NCBI RefSeq assembly: GCF_009547075.1
Contig: NZ_WIPH01000007.1
Coordinates: forward strand, 1-64,000
DNA: 64,000 nt
Direction of reading: 5' to 3'
From: Gluconobacter aidae
GTDB taxonomy: Bacteria > Pseudomonadota > Alphaproteobacteria > Acetobacterales > Acetobacteraceae
The translations under genes were made by a program, and so were the position numbers. Below, piece by piece: positions 34,962-44,196 of this stretch. Each line of letters starts with the position of its first letter. Position 1 is the stretch's first letter. Under the pieces are notes generated by a model. It did no database searches. It saw only the letters and a program-made list of their open reading frames with translations, and was not told where the DNA came from.

Positions 34962-36365
34962 TCAGGCCTTGGGGGGCGTGATGTTGGGACGCAGCATCAG
35001 GCGCGGATCGGCGAAGCGGTCATACTCTTCCGAGGTCATGAAACCGAGTTCCAGCGCGGCGTCACGCGGGCTCAGATCCTTTTCCATGGCGTGATGCGCG
35101 ACCTTCGAGGCGCGGTCATAGCCGATTGCGGGCGAGAGTGCCGTGACGAGGACGAGCGAGCGTTCCAGATCCTGTTTCAGCTTGTCGGTATTGGCCTTTG
35201 TGCCCTCGACGAGGAAGCGGCGGAAATTTTCTGACCCATCATGCAGAAGCGTGATGCCCTGCATGATGTTGTGGATCATGAGCGGCTTGTAGACATTCAT
35301 GTCCAGCATGCCCGCTGCCCCGCCGAGGCCGACCGCGACGTCGTTGCTCATGACCTGAAGGGCCAGCATGGCAAGGGCTTCGGCCTGTGTCGGGTTGATC
35401 TTGCCCGGCATGATGGAGGAGCCGGGCTCGTTCTCCGGCAGGTGCAGCTCGCCCAGACCGGCGCGCGGGCCGCAGGCGAGCAGGCGGATGTCGTTGGCGA
35501 TCTTGAACAGGCTGCCCGCTGTTGTGCGCAGCGCTCCCGACAGATGCACAAGGGCGTCATGGGCACCCTGAAGAGCGAATTTGTTCTCGCCAGCCGCGAA
35601 GCCGAGGCCCGTCAGGCGGGCGATTTCCGTACACGCGCGACGGTCGAAGCCTTCATCCGTGCTGACGCCCGTGCCAAGTGCCGTACCACCGAGGGCGAGC
35701 GGGAACAGACCATCGCGGGCCTGTTCCAGGCGGGCGATATTGTCCGTCAGCATTCCCGTATAGCCGTGCCATTCCTGACCCAGCGTGATGGGGACGGCAT
35801 CCTGAAGATGCGTGCGGCCGACCTTGACCAGATCGCGCCATTCTTCTGCCTTGGCGGCCATGGCGTCCCGCAGGCGCGTCAGGGCCGGGATCAGACGGCG
35901 ATGCGTACCGAGAACGGCCGCGATATGCATGGCGGTCGGGAAGTTGCAGTTGGTGGACTGCGACATGTTGACGTGATCGTTCGGGTGCAGCGGCGTCTTG
36001 CTGCCCAGTGGATTTCCGGTGATCTGACAGCCACGATTTGCGATCACTTCATTGACGTTCATGTTGAACTGCGTGCCCGAGCCCGTCATCCAGACATGGA
36101 GCGGGAACATCCGGTCATGTTCGCCCCTGATGATCTCGTCGCAGACAATGTGTATCAGATCCGCCCGCTCCTGCGACAGGCGGCCGCTGGCGGCATTGGC
36201 CGTGGCGCAGGCGCGCTTCATGATCGCATAGGCTTCGATCATTTCATGCGGCATCAGTTCGCGGCCGATGCTGAAATATTTCAGGGAGCGCTGCGTCTGC
36301 GCGCCCCACAGCACATCGTCAGCGACGTCGATCGGGCCCATGCCATCGGTTTCGGTACGGCTCAT
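34962..36365 (-). CDS. fumC: class II fumarate hydratase
   Basis: 467 residues. It interconverts fumarate and malate without an iron-sulphur cluster. The superfamily signature [13 protein letters not shown] near residues 317-329 carries the catalytic Ser loop. [18 protein letters not shown] near 98 and [17 protein letters not shown] near 184 are fumarase forms. One oddity is that the usual SSND of HVNMSQSSND reads STNC, so the Asp next to a substrate-binding Asn is Cys. Aspartase is less likely given length and motifs. It is transcribed leftward ahead of the carboxypeptidase, with a terminator-like hairpin between them. Confidence 0.93.
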   Translation of the reverse strand: MSRTETDGMGPIDVADDVLWGAQTQRSLKYFSIGRELMPHEMIEAYAIMKRACATANAASGRLSQERADLIHIVCDEIIRGEHDRMFPLHVWMTGSGTQFNMNVNEVIANRGCQITGNPLGSKTPLHPNDHVNMSQSTNCNFPTAMHIAAVLGTHRRLIPALTRLRDAMAAKAEEWRDLVKVGRTHLQDAVPITLGQEWHGYTGMLTDNIARLEQARDGLFPLALGGTALGTGVSTDEGFDRRACTEIARLTGLGFAAGENKFALQGAHDALVHLSGALRTTAGSLFKIANDIRLLACGPRAGLGELHLPENEPGSSIMPGKINPTQAEALAMLALQVMSNDVAVGLGGAAGMLDMNVYKPLMIHNIMQGITLLHDGSENFRRFLVEGTKANTDKLKQDLERSLVLVTALSPAIGYDRASKVAHHAMEKDLSPRDAALELGFMTSEEYDRFADPRLMLRPNITPPKA

Positions 36366-36491
36366 TGTCTGTTTTCGGCTTTCCTGCGTGTGATCCGGCT
36401 CATGTCTTGCGGGAAATTATCGCACAATCGCCGCAGGACAAAGGAACACAGCCATGGAAAATCCAGATGTCGCCACAGCAAGGGAACGGTT

Positions 36492-37388
36492 TCAGGATTC
36501 CACGATCTGGGCCACCGGGTGGCGGCCATAGGTATTGGTCAGGATCACACCGGTCATGACGACCGCGCCGCCGATCAGGGTCCGCAGGGAGGGGATTTCG
36601 CCGGTGAGGAAATAGGCCAGAACCATCGTCACGGGCGGCAGAAGATAGAGCAGCGCCGCACCCCGCGAAGCGCCGAGATGGCCGATGACGAACCCCCAGG
36701 CGGCATAGCCGAACGCCGCCGGGAAAATGCCAAGCTCCAGCACGGCGGCCTGTCCCTGCCATGAGGCATGGGAGAAGCTCGTGAGGCCCTGAGGCAGCCA
36801 TGGAGTGAGGAAAATCGCACCGGAAATCAGGACATAGGCGATGGTGGGGAGGGCGCCGTAGCGGCGGATCAGGCCCTTCTGAAGGATCGTGTAAAACGCC
36901 GCGCAGACAGCCGCGCCAAAGACCAGGGTCGCGCCGGAGCCAAAGGACAGGCCGCCGCCCTGTCCCTTGGCGATCATGGCGACGCCGCTGAAGCTCAGAA
37001 TCGATCCGGCCCAGCCCCAGCGGGACATGCGCTCGCCGAGGAACATCATGGCCAGCAGTCCCGCCATCAACGGCGCCGCACTGATGAGAAGGCTGGCGGC
37101 TCCGGACGAGACGGTCATTTCTCCGCAGTTGAACAGGATGTTGTAGAGCATGATTCCGATCATGCCGCAGGCCAGAATCTGGGGAATATCGGTGCTCAGG
37201 GGGCGAGCGGGGCGTTTCCAGAAAAGCCAGAGAGCCGCCATGAGGGCTGCGACGGCGTAGCGCAGTGCGGCCAGGGGCACGGGCGCAAAATCATGCAGGG
37301 CAATCCGGACGACGGGATAGGCACTCGCCCAGGACAGGATAGCCACGGCGACGAAAAAGGGCAGGGAGCGTCCGGAGGAATGTGTCAT
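36492..37388 (-). CDS. EamA-family (DMT) transporter
   Basis: 298 residues with ten membrane helices in two EamA halves (about 10-145 and 155-290). WASAYPVVRIAL in TM1 and LRYAVAALMAALWL in TM2 are typical, and SLRTLIGGAVVMTGVILTN closes the second half. These are exporters or exchangers of amino acids and other small metabolites; the substrate is unknown. It lies between fumC and the ccm operon, in the same direction as both but with gaps of 126 and 92 nt. Confidence 0.88.
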   Translation of the reverse strand: MTHSSGRSLPFFVAVAILSWASAYPVVRIALHDFAPVPLAALRYAVAALMAALWLFWKRPARPLSTDIPQILACGMIGIMLYNILFNCGEMTVSSGAASLLISAAPLMAGLLAMMFLGERMSRWGWAGSILSFSGVAMIAKGQGGGLSFGSGATLVFGAAVCAAFYTILQKGLIRRYGALPTIAYVLISGAIFLTPWLPQGLTSFSHASWQGQAAVLELGIFPAAFGYAAWGFVIGHLGASRGAALLYLLPPVTMVLAYFLTGEIPSLRTLIGGAVVMTGVILTNTYGRHPVAQIVES

Positions 37389-37480
37389 TCATGCCCATTA
37401 GCAGGAATGTTCCGGATCCGGGAAGAGAGCGTCGGAAACGGGATGGCCGGATCAGGCCCCGGTCCGGGCCAGACGGGATA

Positions 37481-37762
37481 TTATTTCAGCCAGCGATCGC
37501 CGCTGAAACGGTTGTGGGAGAAGAGAAAACCGGCCACCAGGCCGATGGCGGCGAACATGATCGTCCACAGCGAGATCGGCAGCAGCAGGGTCGAGAGCGC
37601 CGCGAGCAGGACCATTCCGGCGAAGGCGCAGACGGCGGATTCGAGGCCGCGCGGACCGTAATGGCGTTCCGCCCCGCAACTGGGACATTTTTCCGAGGTC
37701 GGGCGCATGGGCTGGCGGCAGACGGGGCACAGCGCGATGGCGTTGGCTTCGGGTTTTCTCAC
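37481..37762 (-). CDS. zinc-ribbon membrane protein coupled to ccmI
   Basis: 93 residues. Two CxxC knuckles (CPVCRQPM near 12-19 and CPSCGAER near 26-33) form a zinc ribbon, followed by two membrane helices (about 44-60 and 65-85). The GTG start overlaps the ccmI stop and has AGGAG upstream, so it is the last gene of the ccm operon and cotranslated with it. The function is unknown; a role in cytochrome c maturation or in sensing metal or redox state at the membrane is only suggested by position. Confidence 0.72.
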   Translation of the reverse strand: MRKPEANAIALCPVCRQPMRPTSEKCPSCGAERHYGPRGLESAVCAFAGMVLLAALSTLLLPISLWTIMFAAIGLVAGFLFSHNRFSGDRWLK

Positions 37763-38499
37763 TGACCGTTATTCTCCTGATGTTCGCCGACCGCGATACG
37801 CGCTTCCACGGCCATACGCCAGGGCGCATCGGCCGGTGCCGCCGCCAGGGCGCGGCGATAGAGGTCAAGGCTCTCACCAGAGATATGGCTGCCGTTGCGA
37901 CTTTCAAGCTCGGCAAGGCGGATGGCGAGTTCGGGCTCGAAATGCGCGTTCAGAGCAGCTTTCCAGTCCCGGATCGCCTCATCCGTCATGCCGGATCTTG
38001 CTTCGATCTGCCCCAGAAGGAAATGCCCGGTCGCATAGGTCGGTGATCCGGGGGGGATGGTGGAGACCTGGGCCTGAAGCTTGTGGATCATCTGCAGGCT
38101 CTTCGCGTCCGGACCTGTCTGCCGTCCGCTCAGGGGCTGGGGCGGAAGGGAGGGATGACCGTTGACGATATAGAGCGCGAAGGCGAGAACCGGAATGCCG
38201 ATCCCGACGGCTGCGAGCGGCAGGATACGGCTGCGTTTTGCGGGCTCGGCGTTCAGGTCCTCGACGGCGGCTTCGCCATCCGTGGCCAGCAGGCGGCGCT
38301 GAACTTCCAGACGGGCGGCCTGATATTCCTCGTCATTGATGAGGGCGAGAGCATGGTCGCGCTCCAGATCGCCAAGCTGTCCGCGATAGAGGGCGAGAGC
38401 GGAGTCACGCGCGTTGACGCGCCGGCGCAGGGTGCGCAGCCCCAGAAATGCGGGACACAGGGCCACCGCCGTGATTATCAGGATTCCCAACCAGAACAA
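37759..38499 (-). CDS. ccmI: cytochrome c maturation protein CcmI
   Basis: 246 residues. It begins with a membrane helix (FWLGILIITAVALC), then a charged coiled segment with the CcmI-type RLEVQRRLLATD, a second helix near residue 95, and a C-terminal TPR region (about 130-240). CcmI presents apocytochromes to the haem-ligation complex CcmFH at the periplasmic face of the inner membrane. It lies 5 nt downstream of ccmH in a leftward ccm operon. Confidence 0.9.
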   Translation of the reverse strand: MFWLGILIITAVALCPAFLGLRTLRRRVNARDSALALYRGQLGDLERDHALALINDEEYQAARLEVQRRLLATDGEAAVEDLNAEPAKRSRILPLAAVGIGIPVLAFALYIVNGHPSLPPQPLSGRQTGPDAKSLQMIHKLQAQVSTIPPGSPTYATGHFLLGQIEARSGMTDEAIRDWKAALNAHFEPELAIRLAELESRNGSHISGESLDLYRRALAAAPADAPWRMAVEARIAVGEHQENNGQ

Positions 38500-38504
38500 A
38501 AAGT

Positions 38505-38975
38505 CTACTCCCGGCCCGAAAGGGCATCCAGACGCGCGCGCTCGTCATCCGTGAGCGGCGCGGGCGTGACGACGGTGCGGTGTTTGGTCGCACGCCATGC
38601 AATGACAAGTCCGGCCACCAGCGCGAGCGCCGGCATCAGCCAGAGCAGAGCGGTGGACCATGAAAACCGTGGGGCCAGACGGATGAATTCGCCGTAGCGT
38701 TCGGTCATCCAGTTCATGATCTGCTGATCGGATTTCCCGGCCGAGACCTGCTCGCGGACGACCTTGCGCAGGTCGCGGGCGAGGGGGGCACTGCTGTCCT
38801 CAATGCTCTCGTTCTGACAGACAAGGCAGCGCAGATGCGCGCCGATGGCTTCGGCCCGCTTTTCCTGGGCCGGGTTCGGCAGCATTTCGGCGGGATCGTC
38901 CACGGCGAGGGCCACGCCGCCACCGATCAGGCCAGCCGCGAGTAGCAGCGCCGGGAAGCGTCTGGAGCCCTTCAT
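38505..38975 (-). CDS. ccmH: cytochrome c maturation protein CcmH
   Basis: 156 residues. A signal peptide or N-terminal helix precedes the redox motif LRCLVCQNESI near residues 48-58, where the two Cys reduce apocytochrome CxxCH. A membrane helix near 106-125 anchors the protein. FIRLAPRFSWSTALLWLMP is typical of CcmH/CycL. It is the short form, as expected when CcmI is a separate gene, as it is here. It overlaps ccmG by 4 nt. Confidence 0.93.
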   Translation of the reverse strand: MKGSRRFPALLLAAGLIGGGVALAVDDPAEMLPNPAQEKRAEAIGAHLRCLVCQNESIEDSSAPLARDLRKVVREQVSAGKSDQQIMNWMTERYGEFIRLAPRFSWSTALLWLMPALALVAGLVIAWRATKHRTVVTPAPLTDDERARLDALSGRE

Positions 38976-39526
38976 AGTCCGGCCAGCCTCGGACGGATTT
39001 CCGCCTCGTAGATCTGGGGATCGAGGGCCGCACTTCCATGCCAGATGATACGGCCGCCGGGTGCTACCAGAAAGCTCTCGGGCACGCCGGTCACGCCCCA
39101 GTCGATCGCCACGCGGCCATGCCGATCGGAAGCGACGCGGGCGTAAGGCGAGCCGTCGCGCTGGATGAAGGCGCTGGCGTTTTCGGGCTTGTCCTCATAG
39201 GCGATGCCCCAGATCGGCATGTTGCGCGAAATGGCGCGCAGGCCCGGCATTTCCGCCACGCAGGGAATGCACCACGACGCGAAGAAGTTGACCAGAACCG
39301 GGCGGTGCTGGGCTTTGAGTTCCGCATCCGTAAAGCCGTCGCCAAGGCCGGGGAGGCCCGGCATGGCGAAGCTCGGGATTGGCTTGCCGACATTGGGGTT
39401 CTTGACGGCGCGTGGGTCGAAAGCGCCGCTGCGCATGTCGCTCAGCATCCGCCAGAACCCGACGCCGAGGACACCCGCGCCGATGATGGGCACGGCCGTG
39501 AGGATGCCGCGTCGTGTTGCGTTCAT
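38972..39526 (-). CDS. ccmG: thiol:disulfide interchange protein CcmG/DsbE
   Basis: 184 residues. An N-terminal membrane anchor (about 8-27) is followed by a thioredoxin fold with FFASWCIPCVAEMP near residues 81-94 (WCxPC active site), and GVTGVPESFLVAPGG near 144 provides the cis-Pro loop. It keeps apocytochrome haem-binding cysteines reduced in the periplasm, with electrons from CcdA or DsbD, neither of which is seen in this window. It overlaps ccmH by 4 nt and follows ccmF by 12 nt. Confidence 0.94.
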   Translation of the reverse strand: MNATRRGILTAVPIIGAGVLGVGFWRMLSDMRSGAFDPRAVKNPNVGKPIPSFAMPGLPGLGDGFTDAELKAQHRPVLVNFFASWCIPCVAEMPGLRAISRNMPIWGIAYEDKPENASAFIQRDGSPYARVASDRHGRVAIDWGVTGVPESFLVAPGGRIIWHGSAALDPQIYEAEIRPRLAGL

Positions 39527-39538
39527 GTCTCTCTCCCC

Positions 39539-41518
39539 TCAGGCGCGGGCCATGTTGCGGGCGGCGGCACGCTTGGGCGCGCCGATCCGCATCCGGCGGT
39601 CAGACAGCGAGAACGCGCCGCCGATCGCCATCACCAGTCCGCCCAGCCACATCCAGGGCGCGAGCGGATTGCGGTGCAGGCGCAGGACATAGGTCGTGTT
39701 CTTGCCCTTACCGTGACGGTCGCCCACCACGCCGTACAGATCGGTGATGAAATTGGTGTGGATCGCAACTTCGGTCGTGGTCTGGCTCTGCGTCGTGAAA
39801 TCGCGCTTTTCAGGATGCAGGATCGTCACGAGTTTGCCGTTATGGCGGATGGCGATGTCCGCCTGCATGGCCTTGTAGTTCGGCCCGATATAGTCGTGCA
39901 CGTCCAGCAGGGTCCAGTCATCTCCGGCCAGAGAGCGCGTCTCGCCGATATGGACTTCGACGATGGCGTGCTGCGCCTGGGACATGCCGCACAGGCCGAG
40001 CACGGTGATGCCTGCGCCGATATGGGCGAGAGCCGCGCCCCAGCTTGAGCGCGGCAGGTGCTTCATGCGCTCCCACACGCCCTGAGCGGAGGTATGACCC
40101 ATGCCGATCCGGCGCAGAACGTCGGAGGCGGAGGCCGCGATGACCCAGATGGCGAGCGCGCCGCAGGCGATGGGCAGGACACCGGAGAGCTTCCAGAAGC
40201 ACAGGACCAGCCCGATCGCGGCGATGCCGGCGGCGGCATAGAGATGCGAGAAGGTCCGGGCGAGTTGTGCGCGTTTCCACGGCAGGGCTGTGCCGACACC
40301 CATGGCCAGCAGGAGCGGCAGGGTCAACGGGATCGTGGCGGCGTCGAAGAACGGCTTGCCGACGGAGATCGTCCGTCCGGCCAGAAGCTGCATGAAGGGC
40401 GGGTACATCGTGCCCGTCACGACCACGGCGCAGATCGAGCAGAGCAGGATGTTGTTCAGGACCAGCGAGCCTTCACGCGAGATCGGCGAGAACAGGCCGG
40501 TCGAGGTGAGGGACGGCGCACGCCACGCAAACAGGGCGAGCGAGCCGCCGATGACGATGGCGAGCAGGGCCAGGATGAACACGCCGCGCGCGGGATCGTT
40601 GGCGAAGGCGTGGACCGAGTTCAGGATGCCCGAACGCACGAGGAACGTACCCGACAGCGAGAATGAGAACGTCGCGATGGCCAGCAGGACCGTCCAGATC
40701 TTCAGACCTTCGCGTTTTTCCACGACGATGGCGGAATGCACGAGGGCGGTGCCCGTCAACCAGGGAATGAGGGAGGCGTTTTCCACCGGGTCCCAGAACC
40801 AGTATCCGCCCCAGCCCAGCACATAATAGGACCACCAGGAGCCCAGCGCGATGCCGCAGGTCAGGAAGCACCAGGCCGCCACGGCCCAGGGACGGACCCA
40901 GCGGCCCCATGCCGCATCGACGCGGCCTTCGATCAGGGCGGCGACGGCAAAGGCGAAGGGGACGGCGAAACCGACATAGCCGGTGTAGAGAATGGGCGGG
41001 TGGAAGGCGAGGCCGGGGTCCTGAAGAAGCGGGTTCATGCCCTGACCGTCCATCGGTGCCGGGAAGACGCGGTCGAACGGATCGGATGTCAGCAGGCAGA
41101 ACATCTGGAACCCGGCGGAGACACCACCGAGAATGGCCAGAACGCGCCCGCGCAGGATGTCCGGCAGGTTGCGGCCGAACAGCGACACCGCGCCGCCGCA
41201 GATCGCGAGGATCAGCGTCCAGAGCAGGACGGAGCCTTCGTGATTGCCCCAGACGCCGGTGATCTTATAGAGCAGCGGCTTGGAGACGGCGGAGTTTGCC
41301 GCGACGTTCTGGACCGAGAAATCGTCGCTGACGGCGCACATGACAAGGCACAGGAACGAATAGCCCAGCGCAATGAGCTGCGAGACCGCGAGATAGGGCG
41401 CGAGCCCCACGAGACGGGCATCGCGGCGGTTTGCGCCCCAGAGCGGGACGGCGAACTGCACGAGGGCGAGCACGCAGGCGAGGGCCAGGGCGAAATGGCC
41501 CTGTTCAGGTCCGAACAT
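39539..41518 (-). CDS. ccmF: haem lyase CcmF
   Basis: 659 residues, close to the family norm, with about 15 membrane helices. The tryptophan-rich WWD motif is GWGGYWFWDPVENASLIPWL near residues 230-250, and conserved His residues occur in loops (GVWGNHEGS near 91). The C-terminal periplasmic part (about 500-620) includes GETRSLAGDDWTLLD. CcmF attaches haem from CcmE to apocytochrome c together with CcmH and CcmI. It starts 7 nt after ccmE. Confidence 0.96.
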   Translation of the reverse strand: MFGPEQGHFALALACVLALVQFAVPLWGANRRDARLVGLAPYLAVSQLIALGYSFLCLVMCAVSDDFSVQNVAANSAVSKPLLYKITGVWGNHEGSVLLWTLILAICGGAVSLFGRNLPDILRGRVLAILGGVSAGFQMFCLLTSDPFDRVFPAPMDGQGMNPLLQDPGLAFHPPILYTGYVGFAVPFAFAVAALIEGRVDAAWGRWVRPWAVAAWCFLTCGIALGSWWSYYVLGWGGYWFWDPVENASLIPWLTGTALVHSAIVVEKREGLKIWTVLLAIATFSFSLSGTFLVRSGILNSVHAFANDPARGVFILALLAIVIGGSLALFAWRAPSLTSTGLFSPISREGSLVLNNILLCSICAVVVTGTMYPPFMQLLAGRTISVGKPFFDAATIPLTLPLLLAMGVGTALPWKRAQLARTFSHLYAAAGIAAIGLVLCFWKLSGVLPIACGALAIWVIAASASDVLRRIGMGHTSAQGVWERMKHLPRSSWGAALAHIGAGITVLGLCGMSQAQHAIVEVHIGETRSLAGDDWTLLDVHDYIGPNYKAMQADIAIRHNGKLVTILHPEKRDFTTQSQTTTEVAIHTNFITDLYGVVGDRHGKGKNTTYVLRLHRNPLAPWMWLGGLVMAIGGAFSLSDRRMRIGAPKRAAARNMARA

Positions 41519-41525
41519 CAGGCGG

Positions 41526-42029
41526 TCAGCCCCCTGCTTTCTTTGCGGTCATGGTGTCCCAGCTTGAGGCGTCCGGGGCCTTGCCGAAGCGCGGGTCCCA
41601 TTTGCCGGTGCGCTTGAGTTCGTCCGCGACTTCCTTGGGCATGTAGGTCTCGTCATGCTTGGCAAGGACTTCGCTGGCCGTGAAGCCGCCGTCTTTCTGG
41701 ACGGTGCCGAGGGCGACGACGCTCTGCCCTTCGCGGAACAGGTCGGGGAGGATGCCGGTGTAATGGACCTCGACCGCGGCCTGCCCGTCCGTGACTTCGA
41801 AAGCGTTCACGGGGGTGCCGTTCTCGTTGATGCGGTGCAGGCTGCCGGCCATGACCATGCCGCCGAGGCGGATGGTGCGGTCCGGCGAAGGTGGATTGGC
41901 CTTCACCTGCGAGGGCGCCATGAAGAACACGATGTTGGACGAGAATGCCCGCAGGGTCAGGGCGGCGGCGGAGCCGACACAGGCCAGACAGGCAATGACG
42001 ATCCAGAGGCGACGGGTCTTGCGGGTCAT
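41526..42029 (-). CDS. ccmE: haem chaperone CcmE
   Basis: 167 residues. An N-terminal membrane helix (RLWIVIACLACVGSAAALTL) anchors a periplasmic OB-fold. The haem-binding His is in LAKHDETYMPKEV near residue 127, giving the H-x3-Y pattern of the His form. VKANPPSPDRTIRLGGMV near 39-56 is also typical. It carries haem covalently from CcmC to CcmF. The start codon overlaps the ccmD stop (TCATGA on the coding strand). Confidence 0.95.
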   Translation of the reverse strand: MTRKTRRLWIVIACLACVGSAAALTLRAFSSNIVFFMAPSQVKANPPSPDRTIRLGGMVMAGSLHRINENGTPVNAFEVTDGQAAVEVHYTGILPDLFREGQSVVALGTVQKDGGFTASEVLAKHDETYMPKEVADELKRTGKWDPRFGKAPDASSWDTMTAKKAGG

Positions 42030-42190
42030 GATGCTGACCTTTCACGGCGGCGGGCATGGCCCTCAACGGCGGCCAGACGGGCCTTGGACTTCCGAAGGCG
42101 CAGGGCGGCACTGATGCCGAGGACGAGCGAGCAACCCAGAGTCAGGGCATAGGAGGCCGCGATGTAGGGCCAGTGGTTCGGGAGGTGCAT
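42026..42190 (-). CDS. ccmD: haem exporter subunit CcmD (54 aa)
   Basis: A very short gene between ccmC and ccmE. It translates to 54 residues: a start MHLPNHWPYIAASY, where the aromatic-rich approach and Ala-Ser-Tyr are typical of CcmD; one membrane helix (ALTLGCSLVLGISAAL); and a basic cytoplasmic tail (LRKSKARLAAVEGHARRRE). CcmD helps release haem-loaded CcmE from CcmC. The codon before this ATG is also ATG (start 42193), overlapping the ccmC stop, so one more Met is possible. Both ends overlap neighbours, so it is tightly coupled. Confidence 0.9.
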   Translation of the reverse strand: MHLPNHWPYIAASYALTLGCSLVLGISAALRLRKSKARLAAVEGHARRRERSAS

Positions 42191-43020
42191 CATGCGACTT
42201 GGCTGTCCCTGCGGTCGAGGCGCGAACGGGCCAGAAGCTGGCGCGCGCGGCTTTCATGGATGGCGGCGCTGAGCCGGGTGAAGATGACGGCTGCGACACC
42301 GAGCGTGAAGCCGATCGTGCAGATCAGCAGCGGCCAGAGCATCATCATGGACATGGTCGGTGCGCCGGTCAGGGTGATGCTGTCGGGCTGGTGCAGGGTG
42401 TTCCACCACTGGACGCTGAACTTGATGATCGGCAGGTCGATCACGCCGGCCAGAGCGAGGATCGCGGCGGCGCGCTGGCCCCGGGCCGGTTCATCGAAGG
42501 CGCGGATCAGGGCGATATGGCCCAGATACAGGAAGAACAGCACCAGCATCGAGGTCAGGCGTGCGTCCCATACCCACCACGTGCCCCACATTGGCTCACC
42601 CCAGAGCGAGCCGGTAATCAGGCACAGGGCGGCGGCGCAGGCGCCGACGGGTCCGATCTCGATGGCGGCGAGATCCGCCAGCGGATGGCGCCAGACCAGC
42701 GAGAGTACGCCGCAGATCGCAAGCCCGAGGTAGCAGGACGATGCCAGCCAGGCCATGGGGACATGCACATACATGATGCGCACAGTGTCGCCCTGCTGCC
42801 AGTCGGCTGGAGCGATGAACAGGCCCCAGATGACGCCGACGACCAGAAAAAGGATGGCGCCGCTGCTCAGCCAGGGCAGAAGCGCATGCGCCAGACGCAG
42901 GAACTGCCCCGGATTGGCATAGCGATGGAGCAGGTTTGGGGTAGGGCGCACTGGGACAGGGACCTCGGCAGAGTGGCGACGCGGCGATTGGTTCCTCTTG
43001 AAATAGTCCGAAGCAATCAT
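42190..43020 (-). CDS. ccmC: haem transporter CcmC
   Basis: 276 residues with six membrane helices. The WWD motif is WGTWWVWDARLTSML near residues 144-158. His in YVHVPMAWLASS near 84 and in IIKFSVQWWNTLHQP near 198-212 are expected haem ligands. It loads haem onto CcmE. It has a polar N-terminal extension of about 40 residues compared with shorter homologues, so the true start may lie a little downstream. It is the first gene of the leftward operon in this window; ccmA and ccmB are not present here. Confidence 0.94.
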   Translation of the reverse strand: MIASDYFKRNQSPRRHSAEVPVPVRPTPNLLHRYANPGQFLRLAHALLPWLSSGAILFLVVGVIWGLFIAPADWQQGDTVRIMYVHVPMAWLASSCYLGLAICGVLSLVWRHPLADLAAIEIGPVGACAAALCLITGSLWGEPMWGTWWVWDARLTSMLVLFFLYLGHIALIRAFDEPARGQRAAAILALAGVIDLPIIKFSVQWWNTLHQPDSITLTGAPTMSMMMLWPLLICTIGFTLGVAAVIFTRLSAAIHESRARQLLARSRLDRRDSQVA

Positions 43021-43112
43021 ATTCGGAAGAGGCGCGTTGTCCCATTGTTCCGATCACTGTTATCACGTTTCACGGAAATGAGCGTCAAATGCCCATGCAG
43101 CAGGAGTGAACC

Positions 43113-43529
43113 GTGGCGTACTGGCTGGTGAAATCGGAGCCCGAGGCGTTTTCATGGGCTCAACAGGCTCATAATGATGTGGAGCCGTGGACGGGTGTCC
43201 GGAACTATCAGGCGCGCAACAATCTCGCGGCGATGAAAAACGGCGATCTGGCGCTTTTTTACCACTCCGTCAGCGAAAAACGCATTGTCGGCGTGGTTGA
43301 AGTGGTGCGGGAAGCCTATCCGGACCCGACGGCGGAGGATCCGCGCTGGGTCTGTGTGGATGTGAAGGCGATGGGGGCGTTTGTCCATCCCGTAAGCCTG
43401 GCTGATATCAAGGCTGATCCGGCTCTGGCGGAGATGGCGCTATTGAAGCAGTCCCGACTGTCCGTGGCGCCGGTGACGGAGGCGGAGTTCCGCCATCTGA
43501 CGCGGATCGGGGGCTGGACGCGCCCCTGA
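43113..43529 (+). CDS. EVE domain protein
   Basis: 138 residues, a single EVE (PUA-like) domain. WLVKSEPEAFSW near residue 4, WTGVRNYQARNNL near 26-38 and GDLALFYHSVSEKRIVGVVE near 44-63 are family motifs. These domains bind modified bases in DNA or RNA; the standalone bacterial form has no settled role. The start is GTG, 6 nt after CAGGAG. It diverges from ccmC. Confidence 0.92.
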   Translation: MAYWLVKSEPEAFSWAQQAHNDVEPWTGVRNYQARNNLAAMKNGDLALFYHSVSEKRIVGVVEVVREAYPDPTAEDPRWVCVDVKAMGAFVHPVSLADIKADPALAEMALLKQSRLSVAPVTEAEFRHLTRIGGWTRP

Positions 43530-43535
43530 GGGGGA

Positions 43536-44054
43536 TCAGTGAATGGCGGAGGAGTCGCCATTCACGAGGATGTTCGTCTGGCCGTTGACGGGATGTCCGG
43601 CGTAGCTCGTGGGAGAGTCTTCGTCCTCATAGGGGGATTGCACCGGGGCGTTGAACTTCACTGGCATGCCGAACAGCGAGAAATGGGACGGCAGGTTGTT
43701 GGTGCCGTTGGTCTTCTGCTGCGCGTTCGTGCCGGGCATGCCGACCGGAAGATGAGTGCGGACGCGATCGCTGTAACTGGCGAGAGCCGCTTCCGAGTCT
43801 TCTACTTCGGTATAGCCATGTGGCGGCGGCGGCGCGCCTTCATCAGGGAGGGCAGACTGCTGCGCCGGAGTCAGCGGCTTGGCCGGTGCGCCGACAATCT
43901 GGCCAGATGTCGGGCCCATCTGCGGCAGATTGGCCGTGCCATGCGTGGCATGGTGACGGGGATGTCCGGAGGCGGCAAACGCCGGAAAAGCGGCCGGAAC
44001 GAGGAGGCTGACGGCCAGCGGGGCAGACAGGATCCAGCGCGATAATGCGGTCAT
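43536..44054 (-). CDS. exported Pro/Asn-rich hypothetical protein
   Basis: 172 residues. A Sec signal peptide (WILSAPLAVSLLVPAAFPAFAA) ends near residue 28. The mature part is polar, rich in Pro, Gly, Thr and Asn, with no recognisable domain and no cysteines. GAGGAG lies 11 nt before the chosen ATG; a longer frame upstream is not supported. Family and role unknown; a small periplasmic or surface protein. Its last codons form a perfect hairpin. Confidence 0.65.
   Translation of the reverse strand: MTALSRWILSAPLAVSLLVPAAFPAFAASGHPRHHATHGTANLPQMGPTSGQIVGAPAKPLTPAQQSALPDEGAPPPPHGYTEVEDSEAALASYSDRVRTHLPVGMPGTNAQQKTNGTNNLPSHFSLFGMPVKFNAPVQSPYEDEDSPTSYAGHPVNGQTNILVNGDSSAIH
43539..43565. terminator. 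perfect hairpin in the 3' end of the exported-protein gene
   Basis: GTGAATGGCG-N7-CGCCATTCAC is a 10-bp perfect stem. It lies 9 nt after the EVE gene stop and covers the last nine codons of the convergent gene. There is no U-tract. Confidence 0.4.
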
Positions 44055-44196
44055 TGGTGTAATTCTCCTCACCCCGACGGTAGCCTCTCTGGGTAGTCTT
44101 ATGGAGCCGATATCCCCATGATGGTGCCATGTTAGGATATGAAACCTGCTATCCGGTAAACGGTTTCGGGTCTTACGAACAGGAGTTTTGATCGTC

